64,000 bases of DNA from Ignavibacteria bacterium. GTDB lineage: Bacteria > Bacteroidota > Ignavibacteria > OLB7. The position numbers were made by a program, and so were the translations under genes. The notes beneath the pieces are model-generated. The model was not told where the DNA came from, did no database searches, and saw only the letters and a program-made list of their open reading frames with translations. Below, piece after piece: positions 53,866 to 62,336 of the stretch (position 1 is its first letter; each line of letters opens with the position of its first letter). Location: NCBI GenBank assembly GCA_020635205.1, contig JACKAE010000001.1, forward strand, positions 620,001 to 684,000. The letters run 5' to 3'.

Positions 53866-54459
53866 TTACGTGGAGAAAAGGGTATTGTGGGAAGGAGAGA
53901 TGTCAGTGTTCGTCACGATATTTCGACCGAGTGAAACCTGTCCAGACTTCACTTCGGGTTCAATGCCGAGAAGCTCTGCGAGCCGTTCGCGACCTCGTGA
54001 AACACGTGACTTGACAGCGGAGAGTGATGCTTTTTGCACTTCAGCAACTTCTTTCAGCGACAGCCCTGTCAACTCGAAGAGAACAATAGCTTCCCGCTGC
54101 ACCTCGGGAAGTTTGGCTAACGCATCGTAGAGTGCGCGAACGTCGGCACCAATCCAGACTGGTGTTCCGTTAACAGCGATGTTCAGAGCCGCTTGCTCAT
54201 CATACTCGCCAAAGAATCGTTCGCGACGGTGTCGACGATGATATGTCCGCCGGGCTATCGTGAAGAGGAAACTGAGAAATGCTTCTTCATCTCGCAAGGA
54301 ATCAAAGCGTTCCCATGCCGCGAGAATTACATCGCTCATTAAATCTCTTCCTCCCTCTACCTCGTGGGTCATGGCCAGACAGAAACGTGACAGGTCCTCG
54401 AGCCGTGGCTCAAGAAGCGCGAGAAATCTCTCCTGTCGTTTATTCCGTTTCATTGTCAT
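53866..54459 (-). CDS. ECF-family RNA polymerase sigma factor
   Basis: The 197-residue protein has sigma region 2 (about 20-90, with EGGRDLMSDVILAAWERFDSL) and region 4 (about 115-165, with LPEVQREAIVLFELTGLSLKEVAEVQ as the HTH lead). It lacks region 3, as in ECF factors. Region 4 continues KASLSAVKSRVSRGRERLAELL, a classic match. A ~35-residue tail follows. Its neighbour on the same strand encodes a membrane PD40 protein in the anti-sigma position. Two ATGs three bases-in-frame apart (54459 and 54453) are equivalent choices. Confidence 0.9.
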   Translation of the reverse strand: MTMKRNKRQERFLALLEPRLEDLSRFCLAMTHEVEGGRDLMSDVILAAWERFDSLRDEEAFLSFLFTIARRTYHRRHRRERFFGEYDEQAALNIAVNGTPVWIGADVRALYDALAKLPEVQREAIVLFELTGLSLKEVAEVQKASLSAVKSRVSRGRERLAELLGIEPEVKSGQVSLGRNIVTNTDISPSHNTLFST

Positions 54460-54635
54460 GCGTTCATTACTTCGGCCATTCCCGAATCCCTGAAGAGAGG
54501 TGACACGGCGAAGAAAAAAGTTGCAGAGAGTTTAAGAAAAGTTCACATAAAACTTTTCGTGAACAAATGGAGGAGGGAAGTTTCTGACTTGGCTGGCGAA
54601 GAGTATCTTCACCGTACATGATGTCTGTAGACGAT

Positions 54636-54669
54636 GAGGGGGACGATCATTGTTCGATTCGTCCCCCTC
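54636..54669 (-). terminator. Hairpin after the DUF1573 gene
   Basis: GAGGGGGACGA at 54636-54646 pairs perfectly with TCGTCCCCCTC at 54659-54669, about 60 bases past the 54732 stop on the minus strand. There is no T-run, so it is terminator-like but not classic. Confidence 0.5.
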
Positions 54670-54731
54670 TATCTCTTTGTCTGCCTTAGATAGCGTATGC
54701 AAAGATTGAGTTGTACACGTTATTCTTTGCC

Positions 54732-55502
54732 TTAGTTGTGATTAACGCTGCTTGTCTCCTGCGATGGAGTTGTGGATGTAGCAGTCTCAACAACTTGTCC
54801 ATAGAGAGTAAAGACACGCTCTGGCATATTCTCTGCTGAAGTTTTCAGTGTTACCTTCCCTTCAATCTGCATCGGCTTCTCAGCCAGAAGGCGAGCCACC
54901 ATCTCTACTTCTTCACCTGGTTTCAGTACTTGTTCTTTAACTAAGCTGAAGCTAACCGGAGCATCAGTGCCACTGACTTCCGGTGGATAGATGGTAACGT
55001 TCTTTTCGCTACTATTCATTATCCGGATTGACGTCATTGTCTCTTTCCCAACAGTAGCATTGTTGAATACAAGCCACTGTACATCGGGATTGAAAGAGAC
55101 ATCAGTCTGAATATTGGCAGTTAGCTGTACAAACCTTGTGGCATTCGTCGGATCATCCGAATAGATCGTAATCGACTTCCTAATTGGGCCGTTGTGGCGA
55201 GCGTCGAGTGTTACGTGCATCGTTGTTGTCTCTCCTGGATCAAGCAGGTAGTCGTCCAACGGAGCTGCCGTGCAACCGCAGCTTGGCTTTACGTTTTCAA
55301 TCTGAAGTTGTCCGTCGCCGACATTCTTGATCTGAATATCCGCTTGCAACTTGCCGGGAGCAATTGTACCCCAGTCATAGCTGTCAACAACTTCAAGTTT
55401 TCCACTCCCTTCTTTTTTTTCTTCCTGAGCCTGTGTTGAAAGGGGAAGAATACCAAGTAGCGCAAAAGTTAATGCAACTGAAAGCAAACGTTGTGTGTTC
55501 AT
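54732..55502 (-). CDS. DUF1573 protein, two Ig-like repeats
   Basis: The 256-residue exported protein has a signal peptide (to about residue 25). Residues about 36-130 form a DUF1573 domain (YDWGTIAPGKLQADIQIKN, VKPSCGCTAAPLDDY, LDPGETTTMHV). A second Ig-like half (about 135-235) lacks the SCGCT motif. DUF1573 proteins are common Bacteroidota periplasmic or surface Ig-fold proteins with unproven roles. The gene begins two bases after the stop of its shorter paralogue at 55505-55927, so the two form an operon. The KPSCGCT cysteines could form a disulfide or bind metal. Confidence 0.85.
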   Translation of the reverse strand: MNTQRLLSVALTFALLGILPLSTQAQEEKKEGSGKLEVVDSYDWGTIAPGKLQADIQIKNVGDGQLQIENVKPSCGCTAAPLDDYLLDPGETTTMHVTLDARHNGPIRKSITIYSDDPTNATRFVQLTANIQTDVSFNPDVQWLVFNNATVGKETMTSIRIMNSSEKNVTIYPPEVSGTDAPVSFSLVKEQVLKPGEEVEMVARLLAEKPMQIEGKVTLKTSAENMPERVFTLYGQVVETATSTTPSQETSSVNHN

Positions 55503-55504
55503 AG

Positions 55505-55927
55505 TTACTTCTCTGTATCTGGATTCGGTGAAACTTCAGCTTGAATGTTGGCAACAAGCTCAACAGATTTTGTTGGGTTGTTTGGATCGTTGGAGTAAAT
55601 AGTCAACCGTTTTAAAATTGGACCGCTGCGGCGGGTGGCGTTAAGGGAGAGGTGGATTGTGGTGGTCTCTCCCGGTTCTAACATATTCTTTTCGAGAGGG
55701 GACAAGAGAGTACATCCGCAACTTGGTTGGACTTTCTCGATATTGAGCTGACCGTCGCCGATGTTCTTGATCTCGATGTCAGCTTCAAGGCTGCCGGGAG
55801 CAATTGTTCCCCAATCATATTTGTCGACAACTCCTACTTTTCCTTCCTGAGCCTGAGCTGTCAGCGAGAGGAAGCCGAGCAGTCCCAAACTCAACACAAG
55901 TGCAAAAAATTTCCTGTTCATAGCCAC
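55505..55927 (-). CDS. DUF1573 protein, single domain
   Basis: The 140-residue exported protein has a signal peptide (to about residue 27) and one DUF1573 domain (YDWGTIAPGSLEADIEIKN, VQPSCGCTLLSPLEKN, LEPGETTTIHLSL). It is a close paralogue of the first half of the 54732-55502 product and lies immediately upstream in the same operon with a two-base gap. It probably arose by duplication. Its role is unknown. It has a C-terminal stop right after the first Ig-like fold. Confidence 0.85.
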   Translation of the reverse strand: MAMNRKFFALVLSLGLLGFLSLTAQAQEGKVGVVDKYDWGTIAPGSLEADIEIKNIGDGQLNIEKVQPSCGCTLLSPLEKNMLEPGETTTIHLSLNATRRSGPILKRLTIYSNDPNNPTKSVELVANIQAEVSPNPDTEK

Positions 55928-56041
55928 TCCTGGGTGCTAATGTGAAACATGATGATTTGTATACAAGTTGAATATCGTTATACAGCCGATCTTATGCAAG
56001 CTCTCTTTTCTACATAGCTATAGAGACAGAGTAGCGAAGAC

Positions 56042-56080
56042 AAAAAAGGCGATCGCCGAATCCCTAAGACGACGATCGCC
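56042..56080 (-). terminator. Intrinsic terminator of the TPR gene
   Basis: GGCGATCG at 56048-56055 pairs with CGATCGCC at 56073-56080. On the minus strand six T residues follow. It is about 35 bases past the TPR-gene stop at 56115. Confidence 0.75.
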
Positions 56081-56114
56081 CAATAATGTTACTGGCGTTC
56101 TGGTTGATTCTTTC

Positions 56115-57866
56115 TCAACACCCGAGCTTCTTCAGATTTTCCTTTGCGTAAGTGTTATCTGGATCGTACTGTAGTGCTTTGCGATAATTGACGCAGGCCT
56201 CTTCCTTCTTCTTTAAGGTATGGTAGGAGACTGCCATGTAGAGGTAGGCATTAGCGTGGTCACTCTTTAACTCCGTTGCCTTTGTAAAACCAGTTATTGC
56301 TTCTTGAAATTTGTCGGCATTGAAATAGGCAATACCCTTGAAGTAATAACACCACGATAGTGCTTCCTCATTACCAGCCTCGGTAACGGCAAGGGCCATA
56401 CGGTCGACAATCCCTGGGATTTCCTCGTACTGCTTCAGGGATACCATCGTGTTGAGGAGTCGATAGTAGGCGTCAACGTTGCTGCTGTCTGCTGCAATTG
56501 CTTCGTTATAGGTTGCAATTGCTTCTTCCTTTCGGTCTAATCTCAATAGTGCAAGACCACGAAGCATTGGCAGACTGGAGCTGAAGTTCTTTCCGCAAAT
56601 CGACTCAAGTTTGTCGAGTGAAGAGAGAGCATACTCGTACTGACCGTAGGAGAACATTGCGCGAGTCAGCGTGAAGCCTAAATCACAACTATCGGGGAAC
56701 CGGTCAATCATACTATTCCAGATTTCTACTCCACGAGCGGTATCACCCTGCCACATCCACGCAGTTCCCTGATAGATGAAATCGTTTGGACTCAAGACTG
56801 AATCAGGAGCTTGCTGATATGCTTCAGCGGCCATCCGGTAGAAGATGCGAGCACTATCTGGCTGCTCTTCTTTGTAGACCTGAGCCTTCGCGTAGTAGCC
56901 GCGAGAGACGAGAAGATGTGCTTCAGGGTGGAAGCGCTTCGAACGGTCATCATCTCGCCCCAGAATTCGTAGTGCCGGTTCGATGGCCTCAGTGAAATAC
57001 TGTCCTTCTGAGGCAGCTAATGCAAAGAGAAAATCTCCTTGCGGATCATCGGGACGAAGCTCCATGTATCCTTCAAAAGCGTTCAACGCTTCTTCGTACT
57101 GGCCGGCCAGATAGAGAATTTCCCCCTTCTGTCGCCATGGGGTCGGCTCTTTTGGAGCAACCTCAGTCACATAGTTAAATAGCTCGAGAGCTTTCTTGTA
57201 GAACTCTGCATCATTCTCGGCTTTCCCCTGTTCCCGATAGGAAATTCCAAGTTTGATGCGTGATTCGATCAGCGATGGGTCGAGGTCGATAGCCTGTTTG
57301 TAGTAGGTCTCAGAAAGCTGGTAGACACCACGTTCAAAGTAGAGGTCGCCGAGGGCAACTTTCACACGAGGGTTGTTCGGGAACTTCTTATCTGCTTGAA
57401 GAATAGCAATCTCGGCCTTCTCAAGGGAGTCGGTTCCCATCCGAAGGTATGCGTCGGCCAGCGCAAGCTGAACGTCGAGGGATTCATCTTCGTACTTATA
57501 TGCCCGGCGTAGTTTCTCAATCGCCTCATCGTTTTCTCCTAAAAGAGAAAGTGCCGTTCCAAGTTTCCGATTTATCAAGCCGTTGCGGCTATCCTGATCG
57601 TAGGCTCGTTGGTACATGACACGGGCTGTGTCGTAAAACTCCAGCGTCATATACACATCACCTGTTTCCGTCAGAATCTTCTCATCTTTCGGTTTTTCTT
57701 GAAGTGCCTGTTTGTAGAGTTCGGCAGCTTGTAGATACTCCTTATTAGAGAAGGCTATCCGCGCTTCGTCGAGCTTGCTCTGAGCGTGCAGGAGTGACAC
57801 TTCCCCTAAAAGAATCAGGAAGAGAGCAGCAACTCCGAGTGGTTTGAAAAAAGATCGTCCCTTCAT
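56115..57866 (-). CDS. Periplasmic TPR-repeat protein
   Basis: The 583-residue protein has a signal peptide (to about residue 29) and about fourteen TPR motifs. Representative repeats are AAELYKQALQEKPKDEKILTE, ALNAFEGYMELRPDDPQGDF, ATYNEAIAADSSNVDAYYRL and NYRKALQYDPDNTYAKENL (each quoted only in part). It ends on KKLGC. TPR arrays act as protein docking sites. Its position after tonB, a PstS-like lipoprotein and a small membrane gene suggests a scaffold for the cluster's envelope complex, but no partner is shown. Confidence 0.85.
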   Translation of the reverse strand: MKGRSFFKPLGVAALFLILLGEVSLLHAQSKLDEARIAFSNKEYLQAAELYKQALQEKPKDEKILTETGDVYMTLEFYDTARVMYQRAYDQDSRNGLINRKLGTALSLLGENDEAIEKLRRAYKYEDESLDVQLALADAYLRMGTDSLEKAEIAILQADKKFPNNPRVKVALGDLYFERGVYQLSETYYKQAIDLDPSLIESRIKLGISYREQGKAENDAEFYKKALELFNYVTEVAPKEPTPWRQKGEILYLAGQYEEALNAFEGYMELRPDDPQGDFLFALAASEGQYFTEAIEPALRILGRDDDRSKRFHPEAHLLVSRGYYAKAQVYKEEQPDSARIFYRMAAEAYQQAPDSVLSPNDFIYQGTAWMWQGDTARGVEIWNSMIDRFPDSCDLGFTLTRAMFSYGQYEYALSSLDKLESICGKNFSSSLPMLRGLALLRLDRKEEAIATYNEAIAADSSNVDAYYRLLNTMVSLKQYEEIPGIVDRMALAVTEAGNEEALSWCYYFKGIAYFNADKFQEAITGFTKATELKSDHANAYLYMAVSYHTLKKKEEACVNYRKALQYDPDNTYAKENLKKLGC

Positions 57867-58062
57867 AGCGGTCTTCAGATTTATTGTGAATGTCTGATGA
57901 TATACGTTGTCGTAGTCCCTTGCTCCTCTCTTTTACGGGCAAGGTTTGCACGTGACACGAAAATGTCCGTAGAGATTGAACGATGCTCACCTCGTTTTGT
58001 AACGAACCTACCTATATAGCATAAAGAACAGGTGAGTTTATCTTCCCCAATCTCTTTCAATT

Positions 58063-59034
58063 CTATTCTTCAGTTGTAAATACGAAATGGACATTCTCAG
58101 GCTCAAGACCAATTTTTCCCATTTCATGCTGGGCAACATCTGAGCGAGCAAGCCAAGAGAGGAATCCATTGGCCGGAGATTTAATACCAGAGAACGAATA
58201 TCCAACAATGCGGAGCTTCATTGGGTATTTGTTCATTACAAGCGATGCGGGGTGAATGCGCGTTGGTGGTTGAACTGCTCCAGTTGAGTCGGTATAACCA
58301 ACCCGGAGTGTCCGAAGTCTGAGACTGTCGAGGTGTGCGGGATACCAAGCCATCAGGCCAATTCCCTCCCCATTTGCAATTTGATCGAGCACAGAGTCGG
58401 TTGTCTCAACCCAGCGAGCCGGAGTTGCTGGCTCCCCACCATTTAGCAGTCTATTCCGAACATATGCGTATGAAGATGAGTTTGCCGAGGGAAAGATAAA
58501 GCGGGGTGCATTGCTACCTTTCGTCTCCTGCAACGAGGAGAGCGTACGGTTCTCTTTCGTCAAACTTTCCTTTAATCGTTCCACTGTTGTCTCTTGTAGT
58601 GGTGAATCATTCGGGACAACTATTGCCAAACCATCCCAGGCTAAAGGGATGTCCATCAACCCTTTCTCAAGATGTCTATCGGCAATGACTTTCTTCTCAT
58701 CTTCCAGCAAACTTCTTCCAATGATAATAGCAACCGCTGCTGCAGTGTCAACTGTTGATGTGTCGGCAAGGTGGGCTATGTGGAGGTTGATCAATTCTTC
58801 AACGGCATCGCGTGCCTGCACCGTCCTGATTTCGATGTTCATATCGGGGGCGTGATTTGTCGTAAAGGAGTCGGCAAGGGGACGGATCAGATTCTCGTAT
58901 GCTTCGTCGACGTAGAGAATAAGATTACCCGACGTAGGAGAGTTCTTTGACGGATCCTTTGCCTCACAGCCAAGTACAATCAACGCGAAGAGACACACAA
59001 GTGCAAGTGTCGACATAGTTTGATGGTGTTTCAT
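58063..59034 (-). CDS. PstS-like substrate-binding lipoprotein
   Basis: The 323-residue protein has a lipoprotein signal with lipobox IVLGC (Cys23). The mature protein has the PBP-like fold of phosphate-binding PstS: GNLILYVDEAYENLIRPLAD at the start, an AWDGLAIVVPNDSP core strand, YAYVRNRLLNG and YPMKLRIVGYSFSGIKSPANGFLSWL at the end. Bacteroidota often place such a gene beside ExbB-ExbD-TonB clusters without PstABC permease genes, as here. It may bind phosphate or another anion, or serve as a structural subunit. No pst permease gene is in the window. Confidence 0.8.
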   Translation of the reverse strand: MKHHQTMSTLALVCLFALIVLGCEAKDPSKNSPTSGNLILYVDEAYENLIRPLADSFTTNHAPDMNIEIRTVQARDAVEELINLHIAHLADTSTVDTAAAVAIIIGRSLLEDEKKVIADRHLEKGLMDIPLAWDGLAIVVPNDSPLQETTVERLKESLTKENRTLSSLQETKGSNAPRFIFPSANSSSYAYVRNRLLNGGEPATPARWVETTDSVLDQIANGEGIGLMAWYPAHLDSLRLRTLRVGYTDSTGAVQPPTRIHPASLVMNKYPMKLRIVGYSFSGIKSPANGFLSWLARSDVAQHEMGKIGLEPENVHFVFTTEE

Positions 59035-59110
59035 GGAATCCCTCCTGCCTGATCCTGATAGCTTTTATGATTGTATATAGGTCATCGTTTCGTGGCACTC
59101 AGCACCAACA

Positions 59111-59332
59111 TCATACATCTCCGACACTCTCTTGCCGTGGGCGTCGACGCTTTGTGTCAGTAAGAACAATGCGATATATCCCGAAGAGGAGCGTGACAAT
59201 CCCGAACATCGTTGCAAAGAGGGGATCCCACGCGGCTCGAAGTTTGAACAGACCCGTGAGAATCAGGATGCCTGCCACAACCAATGCTCCGCCGAGAAGG
59301 TAACCGATAACTATTCCTGGGTTACGCATCAT
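59111..59332 (-). CDS. Small two-helix membrane protein
   Basis: The 73-residue protein has two hydrophobic helices (VIGYLLGGALVVAGILILTG, about 8-27; and MFGIVTLLFGIYRIVL, about 42-57) and a basic tail with KRRRPRQ. A GGGAGAAAC ribosome site precedes the two adjacent ATGs. I do not recognise a family. It lies between tonB and the PstS-like gene on the same strand, with a hairpin separating it from tonB. Its size, topology and position support a real gene in the envelope-energy cluster. Confidence 0.7.
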   Translation of the reverse strand: MMRNPGIVIGYLLGGALVVAGILILTGLFKLRAAWDPLFATMFGIVTLLFGIYRIVLTDTKRRRPRQESVGDV

Positions 59333-59387
59333 GTTTCTCCCATCATTGTTGTTCTATAATTGGTCTCTCTCAACTGGCGTTCAAAGT

Positions 59388-59418
59388 AAATGCCCTTCGT
59401 TCATAGCGAAGGGCATTT
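59388..59418 (-). terminator. Hairpin after tonB
   Basis: AAATGCCCTTCG at 59388-59399 pairs perfectly with CGAAGGGCATTT at 59407-59418 around a seven-base loop. It lies about 43 bases past the tonB stop. It may end most tonB transcripts before the small membrane gene. Confidence 0.7.
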
Positions 59419-59460
59419 CAAAAGACAACGTAACGGAATTTGCTCTGTAGGTAGTCTGCG

Positions 59461-60276
59461 TTAGCCCTCCAGCTTGAACCGCACCGGAATAGTGATCGAC
59501 ATCTCAACCGGATAGCCGTTCTGGATAGCAGGGCTAAAAGTAGTCTTTCGCACTGCTTCGGTTGCTGCTTCATTAAAGAGACTATTTGCACTTCGCTGAA
59601 TCGTAACCTTCTGAACTTTACCAAGCTTGTCGATAGCTACTTTCACGTAGACCGTTCCCTCCAGCCCTTGCTCCTCAGCAAGTGTAGGGTATTTCAGGTT
59701 CGAAAGAAGCTCTCCATCCGAGTATTTCGGTGGTGTTGCATCAGGGATAAACTCAGGGAATCTATCCTTCGGTGTCTCAATAACTTTCTCAATCTTTTCC
59801 TCCCGTTTCTTCAGCACGTCATCCATATTTCCGAGATCATCAAAGTCTTTTGCATTGAAGTTCCCGTCCCCCCCTCCCTTGCGGGCGAAGTTAACCTCAC
59901 TCATGTCAGCGACAGAGGGGCCAGTAACTTCTTCCTTTGTTGCAATGAATTCACCCGAAGCACCTTCTGATCCCGTTCCCTGAGGCATGTCAGCAGCCAT
60001 CGGTGGTGGAGGCGGTGGCAGAAGTTCCTCTGGAGGGACTTCGTTCTCTTGTGCTTCCAGATCATCCTCCTCAGCAAATTCTTCTAAAGTGACAGGCCCG
60101 GAGAATTTCAGCGTATCTTGCTCTACACCATTCTTGCTAAAGATCGTAACGGCAGTTGGTCCCCCTACCAAGAAGACTTGAACAAGCAACGCGAGAAGAA
60201 ATGCGATACCAAGGCTACGATTGGCGTATTTCTGTATGTCATACGCTCCAATTTTTAATGACTCCTGTACACTCAT
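59461..60276 (-). CDS. tonB: TonB-like energy transducer
   Basis: The 271-residue protein has an N-terminal membrane helix (about 21-42, SLGIAFLLALLVQVFLVGG), a Pro/Glu-rich periplasmic linker (VPPEELLPPPPPPMAADMP) and a C-terminal TonB domain (about 185-271, LKYPTLAEEQGLEGTVYVKV; FSPAIQNGYPVEMSITIPV). It passes proton-motive energy from ExbB/ExbD to outer-membrane receptors such as SusC at 32721-36017. Its ATG overlaps the stop of the upstream exbD gene by four bases, so the two are translationally coupled. Confidence 0.92.
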   Translation of the reverse strand: MSVQESLKIGAYDIQKYANRSLGIAFLLALLVQVFLVGGPTAVTIFSKNGVEQDTLKFSGPVTLEEFAEEDDLEAQENEVPPEELLPPPPPPMAADMPQGTGSEGASGEFIATKEEVTGPSVADMSEVNFARKGGGDGNFNAKDFDDLGNMDDVLKKREEKIEKVIETPKDRFPEFIPDATPPKYSDGELLSNLKYPTLAEEQGLEGTVYVKVAIDKLGKVQKVTIQRSANSLFNEAATEAVRKTTFSPAIQNGYPVEMSITIPVRFKLEG

Positions 60277-60821
60277 AACTGCTCCAATCTATATTGTTCG
60301 AGGGAATCGAGTGGCTGAATAGCAAATCGTCGTTTTCGCTCCATGTTCTTCTCTACTGGGTACTGTTGAGTAAGCACGGCCTCTGCTTTGTTGAGTTCGT
60401 CAAGTACCAGTACCATCTTCTCAAAGCGAGTTTGCGGGTGGATTTTTAATCCCATGACTAAGTCATTCCCTTGCTCAGCATTTTTTCTGACAGAGAAATC
60501 CCGCAGTTCTCCTTGCTTCAATGATTTGAATGCAGTGTCGACTCCTACCCGGTAGAAGAGATCCCCATCCTTGGCGATGTACAATGAGAGAAGCTTATTG
60601 TTTTCTACCTGAACAGGATTTTCAATATCGGGTGGAATTCTCATCTCCATCATCTGCGGCTGTGCCATCGTTGTGGCAAACATGAAGAAGGTCAGTAGCA
60701 GAAATGCGATGTCTACAAGCGGCGTCATGTCGAGGACAAAACCCACGCGCTTTGGCTTCTTGATGCCACTTCCTTTATTCGTTCGCCGGCCACTGCCGCC
60801 ACCAAGATCTACTGCACCCAT
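60273..60821 (-). CDS. exbD: ExbD/TolR-type biopolymer transport protein
   Basis: The 182-residue protein has an N-terminal basic segment, a membrane helix (about 30-50, DMTPLVDIAFLLLTFFMFATT) with the Asp ligand of the proton path, and a periplasmic domain. DMTPLVDIAFLLLTFFM is the ExbD signature. It differs from the upstream ExbD at 60884-61447, as two-ExbD clusters are common in Bacteroidota. The last residues before its stop, and the start of tonB, overlap. It should work with ExbB (61477-62253) in a proton channel. Confidence 0.9.
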   Translation of the reverse strand: MGAVDLGGGSGRRTNKGSGIKKPKRVGFVLDMTPLVDIAFLLLTFFMFATTMAQPQMMEMRIPPDIENPVQVENNKLLSLYIAKDGDLFYRVGVDTAFKSLKQGELRDFSVRKNAEQGNDLVMGLKIHPQTRFEKMVLVLDELNKAEAVLTQQYPVEKNMERKRRFAIQPLDSLEQYRLEQL

Positions 60822-60883
60822 TGGTTCTTATTCAGTTTAGCTGGTTAATTGTTTGCGTTCTATACTTCTATGACTGCCTGTTC

Positions 60884-61447
60884 TTAGCCTTCGCTCTGGT
60901 CAACGGTCACAAAATTGAAGATCGTTGCTCCCTGACTTCGCATTACTTGCATTAGTCCTTCAATAACCTCGTAGTCGATTTCCCTGTCGGCATCAATTGC
61001 GAATTGAGTCGGCATGTACTTTGCGCTATCGGGTGTTCCCATCAAAGAGTCTTGTCTATATGAGTCTCGGAAGCGAGTTGCCCTAACAAGTTTTGCAAGC
61101 ATTACTGTGTCTGTCCCAATTGGAATCAGTGCTTTACTCCGCATTGTGTCGGGAAGCTGTGCCTTGTCGTAGATAAAGGCACGGTCAATTTCGTTGGTTA
61201 CTGAATACCAAAGTGTGGTATCTCCCTCATCGTCAATTGCGATTTTTACTAAGGCTGTTCCGGCTTCCGGAAGCTTCGTCGTATCCGCCGTAGCTACAGG
61301 CCGTTTGATCTGGAACTTCTGCTCGCTCTCTGCCTCTGACTTGAACTTCGTTGTAAACATGAAGAAGGTCAGCAGCAGAAAGGCGATGTCGACTAAGGGG
61401 GTCATGTCGAGCTTGAAGCCGAGTCGTTTTGGTTTATGTATTGCCAT
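60884..61447 (-). CDS. exbD: ExbD/TolR-type biopolymer transport protein
   Basis: The 187-residue protein has the same DMTPLVDIAFLLLTFFMF membrane signature (about 14-31) as its neighbour but a different periplasmic part (about 40-187). It lies 29 bases downstream of exbB. The two ExbD subunits probably form a heteromeric rotor-stator or alternative complexes, a recurring arrangement in Bacteroidota. It ends with AIDADREIDYEVIEGLM and VTVDQSEG. Confidence 0.9.
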   Translation of the reverse strand: MAIHKPKRLGFKLDMTPLVDIAFLLLTFFMFTTKFKSEAESEQKFQIKRPVATADTTKLPEAGTALVKIAIDDEGDTTLWYSVTNEIDRAFIYDKAQLPDTMRSKALIPIGTDTVMLAKLVRATRFRDSYRQDSLMGTPDSAKYMPTQFAIDADREIDYEVIEGLMQVMRSQGATIFNFVTVDQSEG

Positions 61448-61476
61448 TATTTAGTATCTGCTGTTGCGGTTATAGG

Positions 61477-62253
61477 CTACTTCTCGCGAACTGCCAGCGT
61501 TTCCATTAGGGAAAGCGTTGCCTCTTCGATCATGTAGACAAAGTTGTCAACTCTGTTCGTAAAGATGTTATAGAAGATAATTGCGAGAACAGCACCAACC
61601 AGACCGCCAGCGGTGTTAATAAGAGCCTCAGAAATACCAATCGAGAGCTGAACTGCCGATGCAGCTTGGCCTGAGTCGGCCAGGGCGGCAAAGGCGCGAA
61701 TCATACCGATTGTTGTTCCAAGAAGACCAATCATTGTTGAGATCGAAGCAATCGTTGAAAGCACAATCAAGTTCTTTTCCAGAAGAGGTGTTTCCAATCC
61801 AGTGGCCTCATCAATTGCCCGTTTCACATCGGCAAGGCGCTGTTCACTATTCAGTCCCGGCTTATCCTTTACCATTTGGTATTGTTCGAGTCCTGAGCGG
61901 AGAATGCTGGCGGCCGATCCACGTTGCTTGTTGCACTCGTCGATTGCGGCCTCAATGTTGCCGGCTTGTACGTGATCGTGTACACGCTTGACAAATCTTT
62001 CTATTTGTCCTCTTCCTTTGGCGCGGGCCAATGAGATAAATCGTTCAATGATGAACGTGACAACCATGAGAATCAACGAAAGGAGTGCTATAACGAGAAC
62101 ACCTCCAGTGTAGATCGTGCCATAAATATCGATTGGTTTTTCTTTTGCAGCATCTTCAAAGTGAGATGGATCACCAAAGAAAAGGATGTAGAATCCCACA
62201 GAAACTGCGATACAAAGGAAAATGACCAGAATAACGAAATACTTGTTCTTCAT
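61477..62253 (-). CDS. exbB: ExbB/TolQ/MotA-family proton-channel protein
   Basis: From ATG 62253 (preceded by GGAGAG) the product has 258 residues. It has one N-terminal helix (about 5-23), a second at about 49-71 (IYTGGVLVIALLSLILMVVTF) and the conserved C-terminal pair: STIASISTMIGLLGTTIGMIRAF and GISEALINTAGGLVGAVLAIIFYNIF. It forms the ExbB pentamer of the proton-driven energiser. A reading to 62313 would add 20 residues and is less likely. It begins the exbB-exbD-exbD-tonB operon. Confidence 0.92.
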   Translation of the reverse strand: MKNKYFVILVIFLCIAVSVGFYILFFGDPSHFEDAAKEKPIDIYGTIYTGGVLVIALLSLILMVVTFIIERFISLARAKGRGQIERFVKRVHDHVQAGNIEAAIDECNKQRGSAASILRSGLEQYQMVKDKPGLNSEQRLADVKRAIDEATGLETPLLEKNLIVLSTIASISTMIGLLGTTIGMIRAFAALADSGQAASAVQLSIGISEALINTAGGLVGAVLAIIFYNIFTNRVDNFVYMIEEATLSLMETLAVREK

Positions 62254-62336
62254 GAACTCTCCGTAAAAGCTGTTATGAATGGAAGATAAATTGCTCCGCG
62301 TATGCGGAATCACCTACTCCAATGTCTGACGATGCC

